DNA from: a candidate division Zixibacteria bacterium SM23_73_2 | GTDB taxonomy: Bacteria > Zixibacteria > MSB-5A5 > SM23-73-2 | DNA length: 50,938 nucleotides | Direction of reading: 5' to 3' | Assembly (NCBI GenBank): GCA_001304315.1 | Contig: LJUW01000003.1 | Coordinates: 1 to 50,938, forward strand | Shown here: positions 17,895 through 26,795 of the stretch, in pieces | How positions within the stretch are numbered: the first letter of the stretch is position 1 | Layout of the letters: each line of letters opens with the position of its first letter | Translations under genes and position numbers: made by a program | Notes under the pieces: model-generated | The model's input: only the letters and a program-made list of their open reading frames with translations | Database searches by the model: none | Told to the model about the DNA's origin: nothing

Positions 17895-19415
17895 ATGGAA
17901 GAAAAGGTAAAGATCCTGGTGGTAGACGATGAGAAATACATATGCAGTCTGATCGAGGACATGCTGGAGGGCGAAAAATACTCGGTTAAATCCGAAACCA
18001 ACCCTAAAAAAGCAGTTAAGCTCATAGAATCCAACCCTCCTGATCTGATCATCACCGATTTGGTAATGCATCCGCTAAGTGGCGTGGACGTTTTAAAAAC
18101 AGCTAAAAAGACCAGGCCGGAAGGGGTGGTTATACTGATGACCGGGCAGCCCACCATAGAGAACGCGGTTTCGGTGTTGAAATCGGGTGCCTACGATTAT
18201 CTGATAAAGCCATTTTCGATGGATAATTTAAAAGCCACGGTGGAAAGAGGCTTGGAGAAGTTCAGGTTGTATCAGGAGAATATCCATCTTAAGGAAGCGG
18301 TATCGTTATTCAAGATCTCAGAAGCCATGGGTTCCACCGTGGATTTGGGGGAGCTTTTGAGTCTTATCCTTCAGACCGCAGTAAAAGAGCTGGATGCTGA
18401 TATGGCATCCATTCTGCTCTGGGATCCCAAAACAAAGAAATTGAGGCCAGAGGCTTCTTTGGGAATGGACTCGGTGTTTTTTAAAAACGGGTTTCTGGTC
18501 GGAGATGATCCTTTGTCCAATTGGGTTCTGAAAACTGCAAAGCCAAAAATCTTCAATCCCGAACAGGTGGATGTCCTTATCGGGAACAAGAAGATCAAAT
18601 CCATGATCTCCCATCCACTTTTAGCCCGGGGCAGGATCATCGGAGTGCTGAATCTTTTGAGGAAGAACAAACCGTTCCCCTTCAGCCCCGGGGATCTCCA
18701 CTCGCTCTCCATTCTTGCTTCAAAGGCAGCCACCGCAATTGAGAACTCAAAGCTTTACCAGGACATCAGGGAAGGGTATCTGGATACTTTGAGCGCTCTG
18801 GCTAACGCAGTTGAGGCCAGGGATGTCTATACCCGGGGGCACACCGAAAGGGTCTGGTATTTGGCTGAATCTTTGGCCAAACAGCTCAGTTGGGGGGAGG
18901 AGAAGATAATCGAGGTCAGAATGGGAAGCATTCTCCACGACATCGGCAAGATCGGGGTACCGGACCAAATCCTGAACAAACCAGCCCCTTTGACCTCGAA
19001 GGAATTCGACATTATGAAGATGCACACCGTACAGGGTGCAAAGATTCTGGAGGGAATCTCCTTTTTGAAACCAGCCTTACCCTATATTCTCTACCATCAC
19101 GAGAGATACGACGGAAAAGGGTATCCTAAGGGTTTGGGGGGAGAGGATATACCCATGGAGGGAAGGCTCATGGCAGTGATCGACAGCTTCGATGCCATCA
19201 CCTCGGAACGTCCCTACCGGAAGAGAAGAGGTCTGAAAATAGCGGTAGATGAGATAAAAAGATGCTCGGGAACTCAGTTCGATCCATTTGTGGCTGAGGC
19301 ATTTCTAAATGCCTGGGAATCCCATGTTTTCGATAAAAGGAGGTTGGTGATAAGAGAAAAGATTAAAAAATCTAAAGTTTTAACCCGAAAGAAGCAAAAA
19401 AGTGTATCGTTTTAA
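17895..19415 (+). CDS. response regulator with REC, GAF and HD-GYP domains (c-di-GMP phosphodiesterase-like)
   Basis: KILVVDDEKYICSLIEDML...DLIITDLVMHPLSGVDVL...LIKPF (REC); GAF-like middle region; HDIGKIGVPDQILNKPAPLT and HHERYDGKGYP (HD-GYP). ORF track opens at TTG 17853; ATG 17895 preferred. Confidence 0.93.
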   Translation: MEEKVKILVVDDEKYICSLIEDMLEGEKYSVKSETNPKKAVKLIESNPPDLIITDLVMHPLSGVDVLKTAKKTRPEGVVILMTGQPTIENAVSVLKSGAYDYLIKPFSMDNLKATVERGLEKFRLYQENIHLKEAVSLFKISEAMGSTVDLGELLSLILQTAVKELDADMASILLWDPKTKKLRPEASLGMDSVFFKNGFLVGDDPLSNWVLKTAKPKIFNPEQVDVLIGNKKIKSMISHPLLARGRIIGVLNLLRKNKPFPFSPGDLHSLSILASKAATAIENSKLYQDIREGYLDTLSALANAVEARDVYTRGHTERVWYLAESLAKQLSWGEEKIIEVRMGSILHDIGKIGVPDQILNKPAPLTSKEFDIMKMHTVQGAKILEGISFLKPALPYILYHHERYDGKGYPKGLGGEDIPMEGRLMAVIDSFDAITSERPYRKRRGLKIAVDEIKRCSGTQFDPFVAEAFLNAWESHVFDKRRLVIREKIKKSKVLTRKKQKSVSF

Positions 19416-19457
19416 GACATTTTAAAAATATATTTCGTATATTAGATAAATTTTCTG

Positions 19458-19485
19458 TTGACATAAAAAAATTAAAGAATATATT
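19458..19485 (+). promoter_or_regulatory. sigma70-like promoter TTGACA-N16-TATATT
   Basis: TTGACATAAAAAAATTAAAGAATATATT upstream of the flavin reductase family gene. Confidence 0.65.
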
Positions 19486-19608
19486 GAAAGTCTAAAGGGA
19501 AACAATTTTACTACAATTTAGTTTTCCACAGGATTTTTCTTTTAAGAAGTTACACCTTTGTAAGGATTATAAATATTTGAATTTAAAAGAGAATCGGAGG
19601 GACAGGAT

Positions 19609-20217
19609 ATGAAAAAGGAGATCGAAAAACTCGATTACGAAATTACAGGGCTGAACAACAACATCGGAACCTTCCCCATAGTGGGTGAAGACATTCATTT
19701 CCCCCTGGTGGGGCAGTTGGTTTTAGTGACCACGGTGAACCGGGATAAGGTTCCCAATGTTGCGCCAAAGTCCTGGATATCGATTTTCGCTTCCAAACCA
19801 GCGATAGTGGGATTCGGATGCAACATGAATCACGATACTGCAAGGAACATCCTTTCCACCGGCGAGTTCGTGGTCAACATCCCCGGAGCGGAATTGGCCA
19901 AGAAAATCTGGAAAGCGGCTGAGATCAAGGGTAACCACAAAGACGAGATCAAAAAAATCGGGCTGACCCAGATGAAGTCCAAAAAGATCTCATCCCCCCG
20001 CATTGCCGAGTGTAAAGCTCATCTGGAATGCGCTCTGGACTGGACCAAAAAATACGGGGAGCAGATTATCATCTTCGGGAGGGTTCTTTTGGCATCGATC
20101 GACAAACAGGCAGCCGAGGGGAGCTTAGAGGACCGGTATAAATATCTCAAGATAATTACTCACCTGGATGAGAATGCCTACGGAGTGATTAAGGAAGCCA
20201 AAAGGGTCAAGTTGTAA
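19609..20217 (+). CDS. flavin reductase family protein (FMN-binding split barrel)
   Basis: VLVTTVNRDKVPNVAPKSWISIFASKPAIVGFGCNMNHDTARNILSTGEFVVNIPG. Confidence 0.9.
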   Translation: MKKEIEKLDYEITGLNNNIGTFPIVGEDIHFPLVGQLVLVTTVNRDKVPNVAPKSWISIFASKPAIVGFGCNMNHDTARNILSTGEFVVNIPGAELAKKIWKAAEIKGNHKDEIKKIGLTQMKSKKISSPRIAECKAHLECALDWTKKYGEQIIIFGRVLLASIDKQAAEGSLEDRYKYLKIITHLDENAYGVIKEAKRVKL

Positions 20218-20346
20218 CCACAATCTTGACACAAAATATCCCAACATAAGCAAGAATTGGGGGTACACGTAGTTTCCCATAAACGTTAACTTGAAGATGT
20301 AGTGGAAGGCCGTCAAGGTCAAGAGACTTCAGCCTTCCACAAAAAT

Positions 20347-20694
20347 GGAGGTCTAAAGACCTCCTCTACATTCTAATATCGCACTACCTTAGCCCAGATT
20401 GACTTAAACCTGGCGAAACAAAGACTCTCTCAGGATATCATTGCGATCCTGCCCTTGGCGGGGGAATCAATCCTTATGCAGTAAAATTCTTCGGGAGCTA
20501 TCATTCAAGTTGGTCAAGGGTGCCCCACCCTTGACCAGCGTGGTGGCGGGGTAGGGGTACCCCGCCATAACATCCAGTCAGATCTTATGGGTAGCCCAGC
20601 TTGCCCTCACTAACCATAAGGCAACATTGGTGAGGAAAACCATTGAGACAATGTTAAATAAAATAAAGTAGCGTCAGGAGTTTTTTCCTGACGC
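20347..20694. repeat. Intergenic array of short perfect hairpins
   Basis: GGAGGTC-TAAA-GACCTCC (20347-20364), GGTCAAGGG-TGCCCCA-CCCTTGACC (20512-20536), GGCGGGGTA-GGGG-TACCCCGCC (20545-20566), GCGTCAGGA-N6-TCCTGACGC (20671-20694). Confidence 0.75.
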
Positions 20695-20902
20695 CACTGA
20701 TTAAGAGGAGGTCTTTCCTTGACCCGAGAGTGAGGATTCAAAAACCAATGCTTCTATTGGGAAGTGGCTTTCTTTAAAATCCTTTACATTTTTAGTTTTA
20801 CCTACAACAGTTCAACTCGAATCCAAGTCTGTCGAAGCGTTTATGATAAACAAATATAATCATTATGTGAAGTATTGTCAAGCAAAATATGAGTATATAG
20901 CC

Positions 20903-21973
20903 TTATTTTATCGGAATCGGGGTGAAGCAGAGGATAAATATACCCAGGGCGAGCCAGCCTGTAATTTTTCTTTTGTTATCCAGAGGAATGGAATCGTTTA
21001 AAGTGGGTGGATGTGCTAAGTTTAAGACAAAGAGCCCCAATCCTGCCCACAGAAGCCAGCCCATCCAGAAATAACCTAAAGGTATCAAAGCCAAAACAAC
21101 ATACCTTGAAACCTTTCTTTGATTTTTGCCCAAAAGGGCATAGGTGATATGACCCCCATCCAGCTGGCCTATAGGCAGAAGGTTAAGCATAGTGACGAAA
21201 AGGCCTGCCCAACCTGCAAAAGCGGTAGGGCTCAAAACCACCTGATATCCCTCAGGCACGTTTAGAAACAGCTTGGACAGAAATAGAAAGATCAACGAAT
21301 CGCCCAGGATAAAGCTGTTCTCCGAGACCTCAGCCACTACCTCCGAGGTTAAAAGGCCAATTATCACCACAAAGATGGATATGATAAATCCAGCTATGGG
21401 ACCGGATGCGCCCACGTCCAGAAGGTTTTTTCTAGATTTAAAGGGGGACTTTGATTTTATTACCGCTCCGAACGTTCCCAGAATAGTAGGTCCGGGAATG
21501 AAATAGGGGAGGCTGGTTTTTATTTTGCTCCTCTGGGAGAAGAAATAATGACCGAACTCGTGAAATAGTAAAATCAACATCAGAGGGACTGCGAAGGAAG
21601 CACCATATCGAATCAGAAGAGGATCTGAGATTATGTTTTTGTTCTCAAAAAGAACTGCCCCAACCGAAAAGGTGGAAAGGAGAGTAAGCATGAACAAAAA
21701 AATGTTGAACCAGGGTATTTTTGTTCTGGTATCTTTTACGTTTTGCAGCTCCAGTATTACCTGTCCGTTGTTGGGTTCAAATGAGGTTTTAAATCCCAGG
21801 GATAAAAGTCTTTGAGATGCAGTATCTTTCCAGTAAGGATCGAAATCGAAAGGCTTTCCCACGATCATTATATCTTTTCCATCATGATAGGCACCGGTGA
21901 CTATCATCACATCCAGAAGAGCCTTGCGGCAGTCCTCGATTTCTTTTTTCAGCTTAATTTTATCTGCTCTCAC
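20903..21973 (-). CDS. site-2 protease family (M50) intramembrane metalloprotease
   Basis: LFHEFGHYFFSQRSKIKTSLPYFIPGP (HExxH) and LNLLPIGQLDGGHITYALLG (second motif); multi-TM. Confidence 0.92.
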   Translation of the reverse strand: MRADKIKLKKEIEDCRKALLDVMIVTGAYHDGKDIMIVGKPFDFDPYWKDTASQRLLSLGFKTSFEPNNGQVILELQNVKDTRTKIPWFNIFLFMLTLLSTFSVGAVLFENKNIISDPLLIRYGASFAVPLMLILLFHEFGHYFFSQRSKIKTSLPYFIPGPTILGTFGAVIKSKSPFKSRKNLLDVGASGPIAGFIISIFVVIIGLLTSEVVAEVSENSFILGDSLIFLFLSKLFLNVPEGYQVVLSPTAFAGWAGLFVTMLNLLPIGQLDGGHITYALLGKNQRKVSRYVVLALIPLGYFWMGWLLWAGLGLFVLNLAHPPTLNDSIPLDNKRKITGWLALGIFILCFTPIPIK

Positions 21974-23397
21974 GAAAACATCTCCAGCAATTTTTCAATT
22001 CTTTTAATCAGCTCATTTTTTGAGATAACCTGTTCTAGATTTAAAAAGTATATCTCGAAGTAATGATCTTTTTGTTCTACCGGTTTTGCCACATAGGCAA
22101 TGGTTTTCCCGTCAGGAGAAAAACAGGGATATTTTTTATCCATTCCATCGAAGGTGAGTCTTCTCTCTTGCGTTCCGTCGGAGTCCATCAGGTAGAGCTC
22201 ATCGGCTTCATCCCGATTGGAGATAAATGCTAACCTTTCGTCATCCGGGGAAAAGGAAGGGAAAAAATCTTCATTTTCCAGACCGGAAAGACACTTTAAG
22301 TTTTCGCCGTCTTTGTCCATCAGATATATTTTTCTTTGGGCAAATCCAGCATCGAAAAGTATTTTTTCCCCATCGAAGGAAAAGGAGGGGTAAAACGGAA
22401 GAGGCGGACTTGTTTTTGGCAACAGTTTTTCCTCGCACTGGTACAGGCTTTTGACTTTCTTGGTATCCAAATCCATAACGCATATTCCCCCGTATTGATC
22501 CGAGACGAAAAGAATCTTTCTGTTATCCGGTGAGAAGGAAGCTAAAGCATCGTAGACATCGTTTCGGGTCAATCTCTCTTCTTCTCCACTATGCAAATCT
22601 TTCACAAATATGTCCCGGTCGTAGTTGAAAACCAAGCTATCTGTTCTGGGAGTTATGTTTTCTTTTTCATAAGCGATTTTTTTTCCATCTTTTGAGAAAG
22701 AGGGGAACTTCTCTGAGGAGTCCTTTGAAGTTAAACACATTTTTTCTTTTCCCTGAGTGTCCATAACAAATATCTTGCTTTTCTTAACCAATCTTTTTTT
22801 TAAACCATAATCCTCCAAGAGAAATGAGGTGTCGGAGTGAAAAGCAACTTTTTTCCCATCCGGTGAGAATCTTGGAGCGAAGTCCGCAACCAGATCATTG
22901 GTTTTTCTTTCGATTTTAAATCTTCCACCGGTTAAGTCAGCTATCTTTTCTGTTGTTTCTTTTTTATCCGAGTTTTTCAAAACGAAAAGAAAGTCAAAAA
23001 GCGCTTTTCTCTTTTCGTCTTTTTGCCATTTCTCCTTTGCTTTCTCGAATCTGACATCGCATAGAAGTTCTTTTACCTTTTGGCTTTCCGGATTTAACTT
23101 AGATGCTTTTTCGCACTGATACTCAGCCAGCGAGAGTTCATTTTTTTTAAAGTAGGCTGAAGCCAAAAAGAAGTGGATTAAAAAATCACCAGGATTTTTT
23201 TTTAAAGCAGAGGAAAGTAAGGTGATCACAGAATCGGGATTTCCCTTCTCCAGAAAGTCCTTTGCTAAAGCGATTTCTTTTCCTCTTTCGGAGAACGAGG
23301 GATCAAAGGGGAAAAACTGGTTTTCGGTTTTTAAGAAAATTACCAATACCAGAGCGCAGAAAAGAAAAATGGCAAAAAAGAGAAATGGATTTTTCAT
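21970..23397 (-). CDS. TPR and TolB-like (PD40/WD40) beta-propeller protein
   Basis: Repeated FSPDGKKVAFHSD / FSKDGKKIAYEK / FSPDNRKILFVSD / FSFDGEKILFDA / FSPDDERLAFISN / FSPDGKTIAYVA blades after an N-terminal TM and TPR-like helices. Start set at MKNPFLFFA; stop overlaps the downstream M50 gene (ATGA). Confidence 0.88.
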   Translation of the reverse strand: MKNPFLFFAIFLFCALVLVIFLKTENQFFPFDPSFSERGKEIALAKDFLEKGNPDSVITLLSSALKKNPGDFLIHFFLASAYFKKNELSLAEYQCEKASKLNPESQKVKELLCDVRFEKAKEKWQKDEKRKALFDFLFVLKNSDKKETTEKIADLTGGRFKIERKTNDLVADFAPRFSPDGKKVAFHSDTSFLLEDYGLKKRLVKKSKIFVMDTQGKEKMCLTSKDSSEKFPSFSKDGKKIAYEKENITPRTDSLVFNYDRDIFVKDLHSGEEERLTRNDVYDALASFSPDNRKILFVSDQYGGICVMDLDTKKVKSLYQCEEKLLPKTSPPLPFYPSFSFDGEKILFDAGFAQRKIYLMDKDGENLKCLSGLENEDFFPSFSPDDERLAFISNRDEADELYLMDSDGTQERRLTFDGMDKKYPCFSPDGKTIAYVAKPVEQKDHYFEIYFLNLEQVISKNELIKRIEKLLEMFS

Positions 23398-23630
23398 ATC
23401 GTTAATATACGAAAAAGAGGGAGTAAAAGGCTGAAAAGAGCCGATCATCCTGAAAGAAAAATAGCATTGGCTTTAGCTGGCAGGTAAATGTCACTGTAAT
23501 TTGCAATGTAATATTCTATTTAAGATCAAATCGAATATTGAAATCCAGCTTGCTAAAGAATAAAAGAATCAATAGATTATTTCTGTTACGGGATTCACTC
23601 ATTGAGATGTATTAGAAAAGCTCAGGTTTT

Positions 23631-25952
23631 GTGATTGGGGTAAAAAATATATGTTATTCAATCGGGATTATGAGTAAACCTTCGATTTTTAAAAGAATTT
23701 TTGATTTAACAACTGATAAGGCATTGTTCATTGGACTTTTGATACTTCTTTTTGGAGTTCCCATCATCTTTTCCCCTTATACCCAGTGCACCGTTTTTTT
23801 GATAAAGACAGTGTTTTTTCAGACGGTTGTTTTCGCCCTTTTTATATTACTGGTGGCAGGGAAGCTTTTAAGAAAAGAGTCCTTTGTCTCTATACCCCTG
23901 AAAGTACCTCTGTTTTTGTTTTTGTTGCTTGGATTTCTATCGTTTTTCCGCACTCCTTATCACCATGCTGTGTTAGAGGAGCTTTTAAAATTTCTGTCAT
24001 ATTTTTGCCTTTACGTTTTGGTTCTGGAGACGGTAAGAGATTCCAAAAGGAGGAAGGTTGTAATAAATGCTTTGATCTTCGTGACCCTGGCTGTTTGTGT
24101 TTACGGAATTCTTCAGCGAGTGGGATTTTATCTTTTTAACTGGGTTCCAGCATCTGGATTCAGGATATCGTCTTTTTATGGAAATCCCAATCTGTTGGCC
24201 ACACATTTAGTGGCTGTTATTCCACTTCTGTTTGTTCTCATCTTAAAAAAGCTCAACTGGACAGGAATTATGGCTGGAGCTACCTTGGGATTAGCTTTGG
24301 TATGCTTGATCTTCACCGGTACAAGGAGCAGTTGGATCGGTTTTGTCGGGTCTTTGGTATTTTTGTTCTTTTTGCTCAGGTGGGTTAAGACATTTAAACT
24401 GAATTGGAAAGCCTTACTTACGCTGGGGATAATTTTTTTGATCGTGTTGTCAATCATAATAATCAACTGGGATATCATAGCTGGAAGAATATCTCAAATG
24501 ATTAGTTTTTCCGGAAGTGTGTCCATCAGAATACACCTCTGGGAAGTGACTTTTGATTTGATTAAATCCGCACCCATTTTAGGAACCGGATTGGGGACTT
24601 TTCCTGTTGAGTTTTCAAGATTCAAATATCCTGATTTCAATCTGGAGGTGCCCATCGAAAACATTCTGAATGCTCATAACGAATATCTTGAGATTTTAGC
24701 GGAGATGGGGATTTTAGGATTGGTAATTTTTCTGTGGTTTTTATCTGGCTTTTTCGGTTATGCATTCAGATATATAAAAAATAAAAAAGAACAACGCCTT
24801 ATCGTTTCCGGTTTGATATCCGGAGTAACCGCAGTCCTGGTGGGTTCTCTTTTTAACTTGGGATTGAGATGGACGGGTTCAGCCTTTATCTTTTGGTTTT
24901 TAATTAGCTTCACTTTGAGTATGATCTCCAATGAACAGAAATCAAAGAAAACTCCCACAAAACAAAAGAAGATCACCCTTTTGCATCCTGTGATTTATGC
25001 AATGGCTATATTGGCGATTTTTCTAATTGCCTTTTGGCATATAAGAATGTATCAAGCCAATGTCCATCTGTCGAAAGGTGAGAGCCTCTTGAGAAAAGGA
25101 AAGAAAGCTGAAGCGATCTCTGAGCTTGAAAAATCGTGGGATAAAAATCCTTTTTGTGAGGTGGCGGTTTACCTTTTAGGCTGCCTTAACCTTGAGCAGG
25201 AGAGGTTTGAAGAAGCCAAAAGCTGGTTTGAAAGGTTAGAAAAATTATCTCCCCATTTTACCAACGTCCACGAATGGAAAGGCCAACTCTACTTCAGATT
25301 GAATGAATTGACCATGGCGGAAAGGGAATACAGGTTAGCCACCAAATACCGTGGAACGATTTTCAACCACGACATGCTTGGCAAGATATATTTTTTGGAA
25401 AAAAGATGGGATCTGGCAATCGAGCAGTTTGAGTTCGTCTGCCAGAAAGGTTCTGAGTTGTTGAAAACTTCACCTGAACCACCCAGGAATAAAACACTTG
25501 AGCTTAAACCAGAATACAAAGAGAAGTATGAGGTAACTTGTGCCTTTATATACTGTGCCAGTTGTTATTATCAGCTGGGTGAATATTTGAAGACAATTCA
25601 AAAATTAGAGCAGATAGAAAAAGAACCTTTGACATCACCCCAGATAAACTCGGTGGTTCAACTCTATGTCAAGATAGCCTGGAAATACGCCCAGAGAGAG
25701 GTAAATTTGGATCTGGCAGTAAAACTTTGCCATAAAGCTTTTGAATTTGAATTCTCCCACCCGGAGATGATTCATAATACTTTTGCCTGGGTATATTTCA
25801 AGAAGGGAATGTTTAAAAAGGCAAAAGAGCAGATGCAAAAAGCTTTAGAGCTTTCCCCGGAAAACCAAAGATACAGAAAGCATCTTTCGATAATGGAGGA
25901 TGCTTTAAGAGGTAAGTTTAAAAAAGTAAAGATGGGGGATTTTGAAGAATAG
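23631..25952 (+). CDS. O-antigen ligase family protein with C-terminal TPR domain
   Basis: About 10 N-terminal TM helices, GNPNLLATHLVAVIPL, TGTRSSWIGFVGSL, GTGLGTFPVEFSRFKYP...NAHNEYLEILAEMGILGL (Wzy_C/O-antigen ligase), then TPR repeats. Confidence 0.9.
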   Translation: MIGVKNICYSIGIMSKPSIFKRIFDLTTDKALFIGLLILLFGVPIIFSPYTQCTVFLIKTVFFQTVVFALFILLVAGKLLRKESFVSIPLKVPLFLFLLLGFLSFFRTPYHHAVLEELLKFLSYFCLYVLVLETVRDSKRRKVVINALIFVTLAVCVYGILQRVGFYLFNWVPASGFRISSFYGNPNLLATHLVAVIPLLFVLILKKLNWTGIMAGATLGLALVCLIFTGTRSSWIGFVGSLVFLFFLLRWVKTFKLNWKALLTLGIIFLIVLSIIIINWDIIAGRISQMISFSGSVSIRIHLWEVTFDLIKSAPILGTGLGTFPVEFSRFKYPDFNLEVPIENILNAHNEYLEILAEMGILGLVIFLWFLSGFFGYAFRYIKNKKEQRLIVSGLISGVTAVLVGSLFNLGLRWTGSAFIFWFLISFTLSMISNEQKSKKTPTKQKKITLLHPVIYAMAILAIFLIAFWHIRMYQANVHLSKGESLLRKGKKAEAISELEKSWDKNPFCEVAVYLLGCLNLEQERFEEAKSWFERLEKLSPHFTNVHEWKGQLYFRLNELTMAEREYRLATKYRGTIFNHDMLGKIYFLEKRWDLAIEQFEFVCQKGSELLKTSPEPPRNKTLELKPEYKEKYEVTCAFIYCASCYYQLGEYLKTIQKLEQIEKEPLTSPQINSVVQLYVKIAWKYAQREVNLDLAVKLCHKAFEFEFSHPEMIHNTFAWVYFKKGMFKKAKEQMQKALELSPENQRYRKHLSIMEDALRGKFKKVKMGDFEE

Positions 25953-26117
25953 ATGGTATATGGCTAACTAAGAGGGATTAAGAGATTTATCCAGTGGTCG
26001 AATATTTGTGTAGATATTTTATTTCTCCAGAAGAATGATCGGATTTAAAAGCATTGCCTGAATATTTTTAAAAAATAGTTGCGGATATATAACTTTTCGT
26101 ATTATATTAAATAAGAT

Positions 26118-26201
26118 GCCGAAGTGGTGGAACTGGTAGACGCGCTGCGTTCAGGGCGCAGTGTCCGAAAGGGCATGTGGGTTCGAATCCCGCCTTCGGC
26201 A
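26118..26201 (+). tRNA. tRNA-Leu (anticodon CAG)
   Basis: Acceptor GCCGAAG/CTTCGGC, anticodon stem-loop CTGCG-TTCAGGG-CGCAG, long variable arm TGTCCGAAAGGGCA, T-arm GTGGG-TTCGAAT-CCCGC; CCA not encoded. Confidence 0.96.
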
Positions 26202-26510
26202 TTTTTAGTTTCCTCGTTTTCAACAACTTAACTCCCAAGTTTAACAATTATTTATATTTTATCTCATTTGATTTGTTTTTGTGAGCCTTCAAAAACAGGA
26301 GAGATTCTTGCCAATACATTGGTTCCCTAATCAATAGGAAACAGATGCACAAGTCAATCTGCTCCCTTTAGTTGAGTTAATACAACAATGACAAACCTAA
26401 GGTTCGAAAAATCCGCTTCCTGCTAAGAGGGATCGCAATGTACCCTCTCCGATTTTTATTTCGTACCTGAAATATCCCAATGGGTCGATCTCCTTTCGTC
26501 TAAGTTTTGG

Positions 26511-26726
26511 TTAAGGAACGATGGGTGGCTCTGCATGTGCCTGACGCATCATTAAGGCATCGGTCTCATCGATTTCTCCCTGGCTTGATGAAGAACTCCC
26601 TGAGCTAATTTTAGGCATACATACCTTAACCAACAAAGATTCGAAGACATCTTTAGGCCATGTGGTGAAGGCTACATGGTACTCATCCCTTAGCTTCCTC
26701 CAATCTTCCGGTGTTAATTTTGGCAT
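26511..26726 (-). CDS. small Ser-rich hypothetical protein (71 aa)
   Basis: Strong Shine-Dalgarno AGGAGGTGA about 6 nt before ATG of MPKLTPEDWRKLRDEYHVAF...KISSGSSSSSQGEIDETDALMMRQAHAEPPIVP; downstream of the kinase gene on the same strand. Confidence 0.6.
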   Translation of the reverse strand: MPKLTPEDWRKLRDEYHVAFTTWPKDVFESLLVKVCMPKISSGSSSSSQGEIDETDALMMRQAHAEPPIVP

Positions 26727-26795
26727 TAATCTCACCTCCTTTTTTCTCACTCTTTTTGCAATCCCCCTCTAAGCAGGAACCGGATTAATGGTCTT

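Noticed and set aside
26511-26726. RiPP precursor (nitrile-hydratase-leader type) interpretation of the small ORF
   Set aside because: The leader resemblance is weak and no modification enzyme, peptidase or transporter is adjacent.
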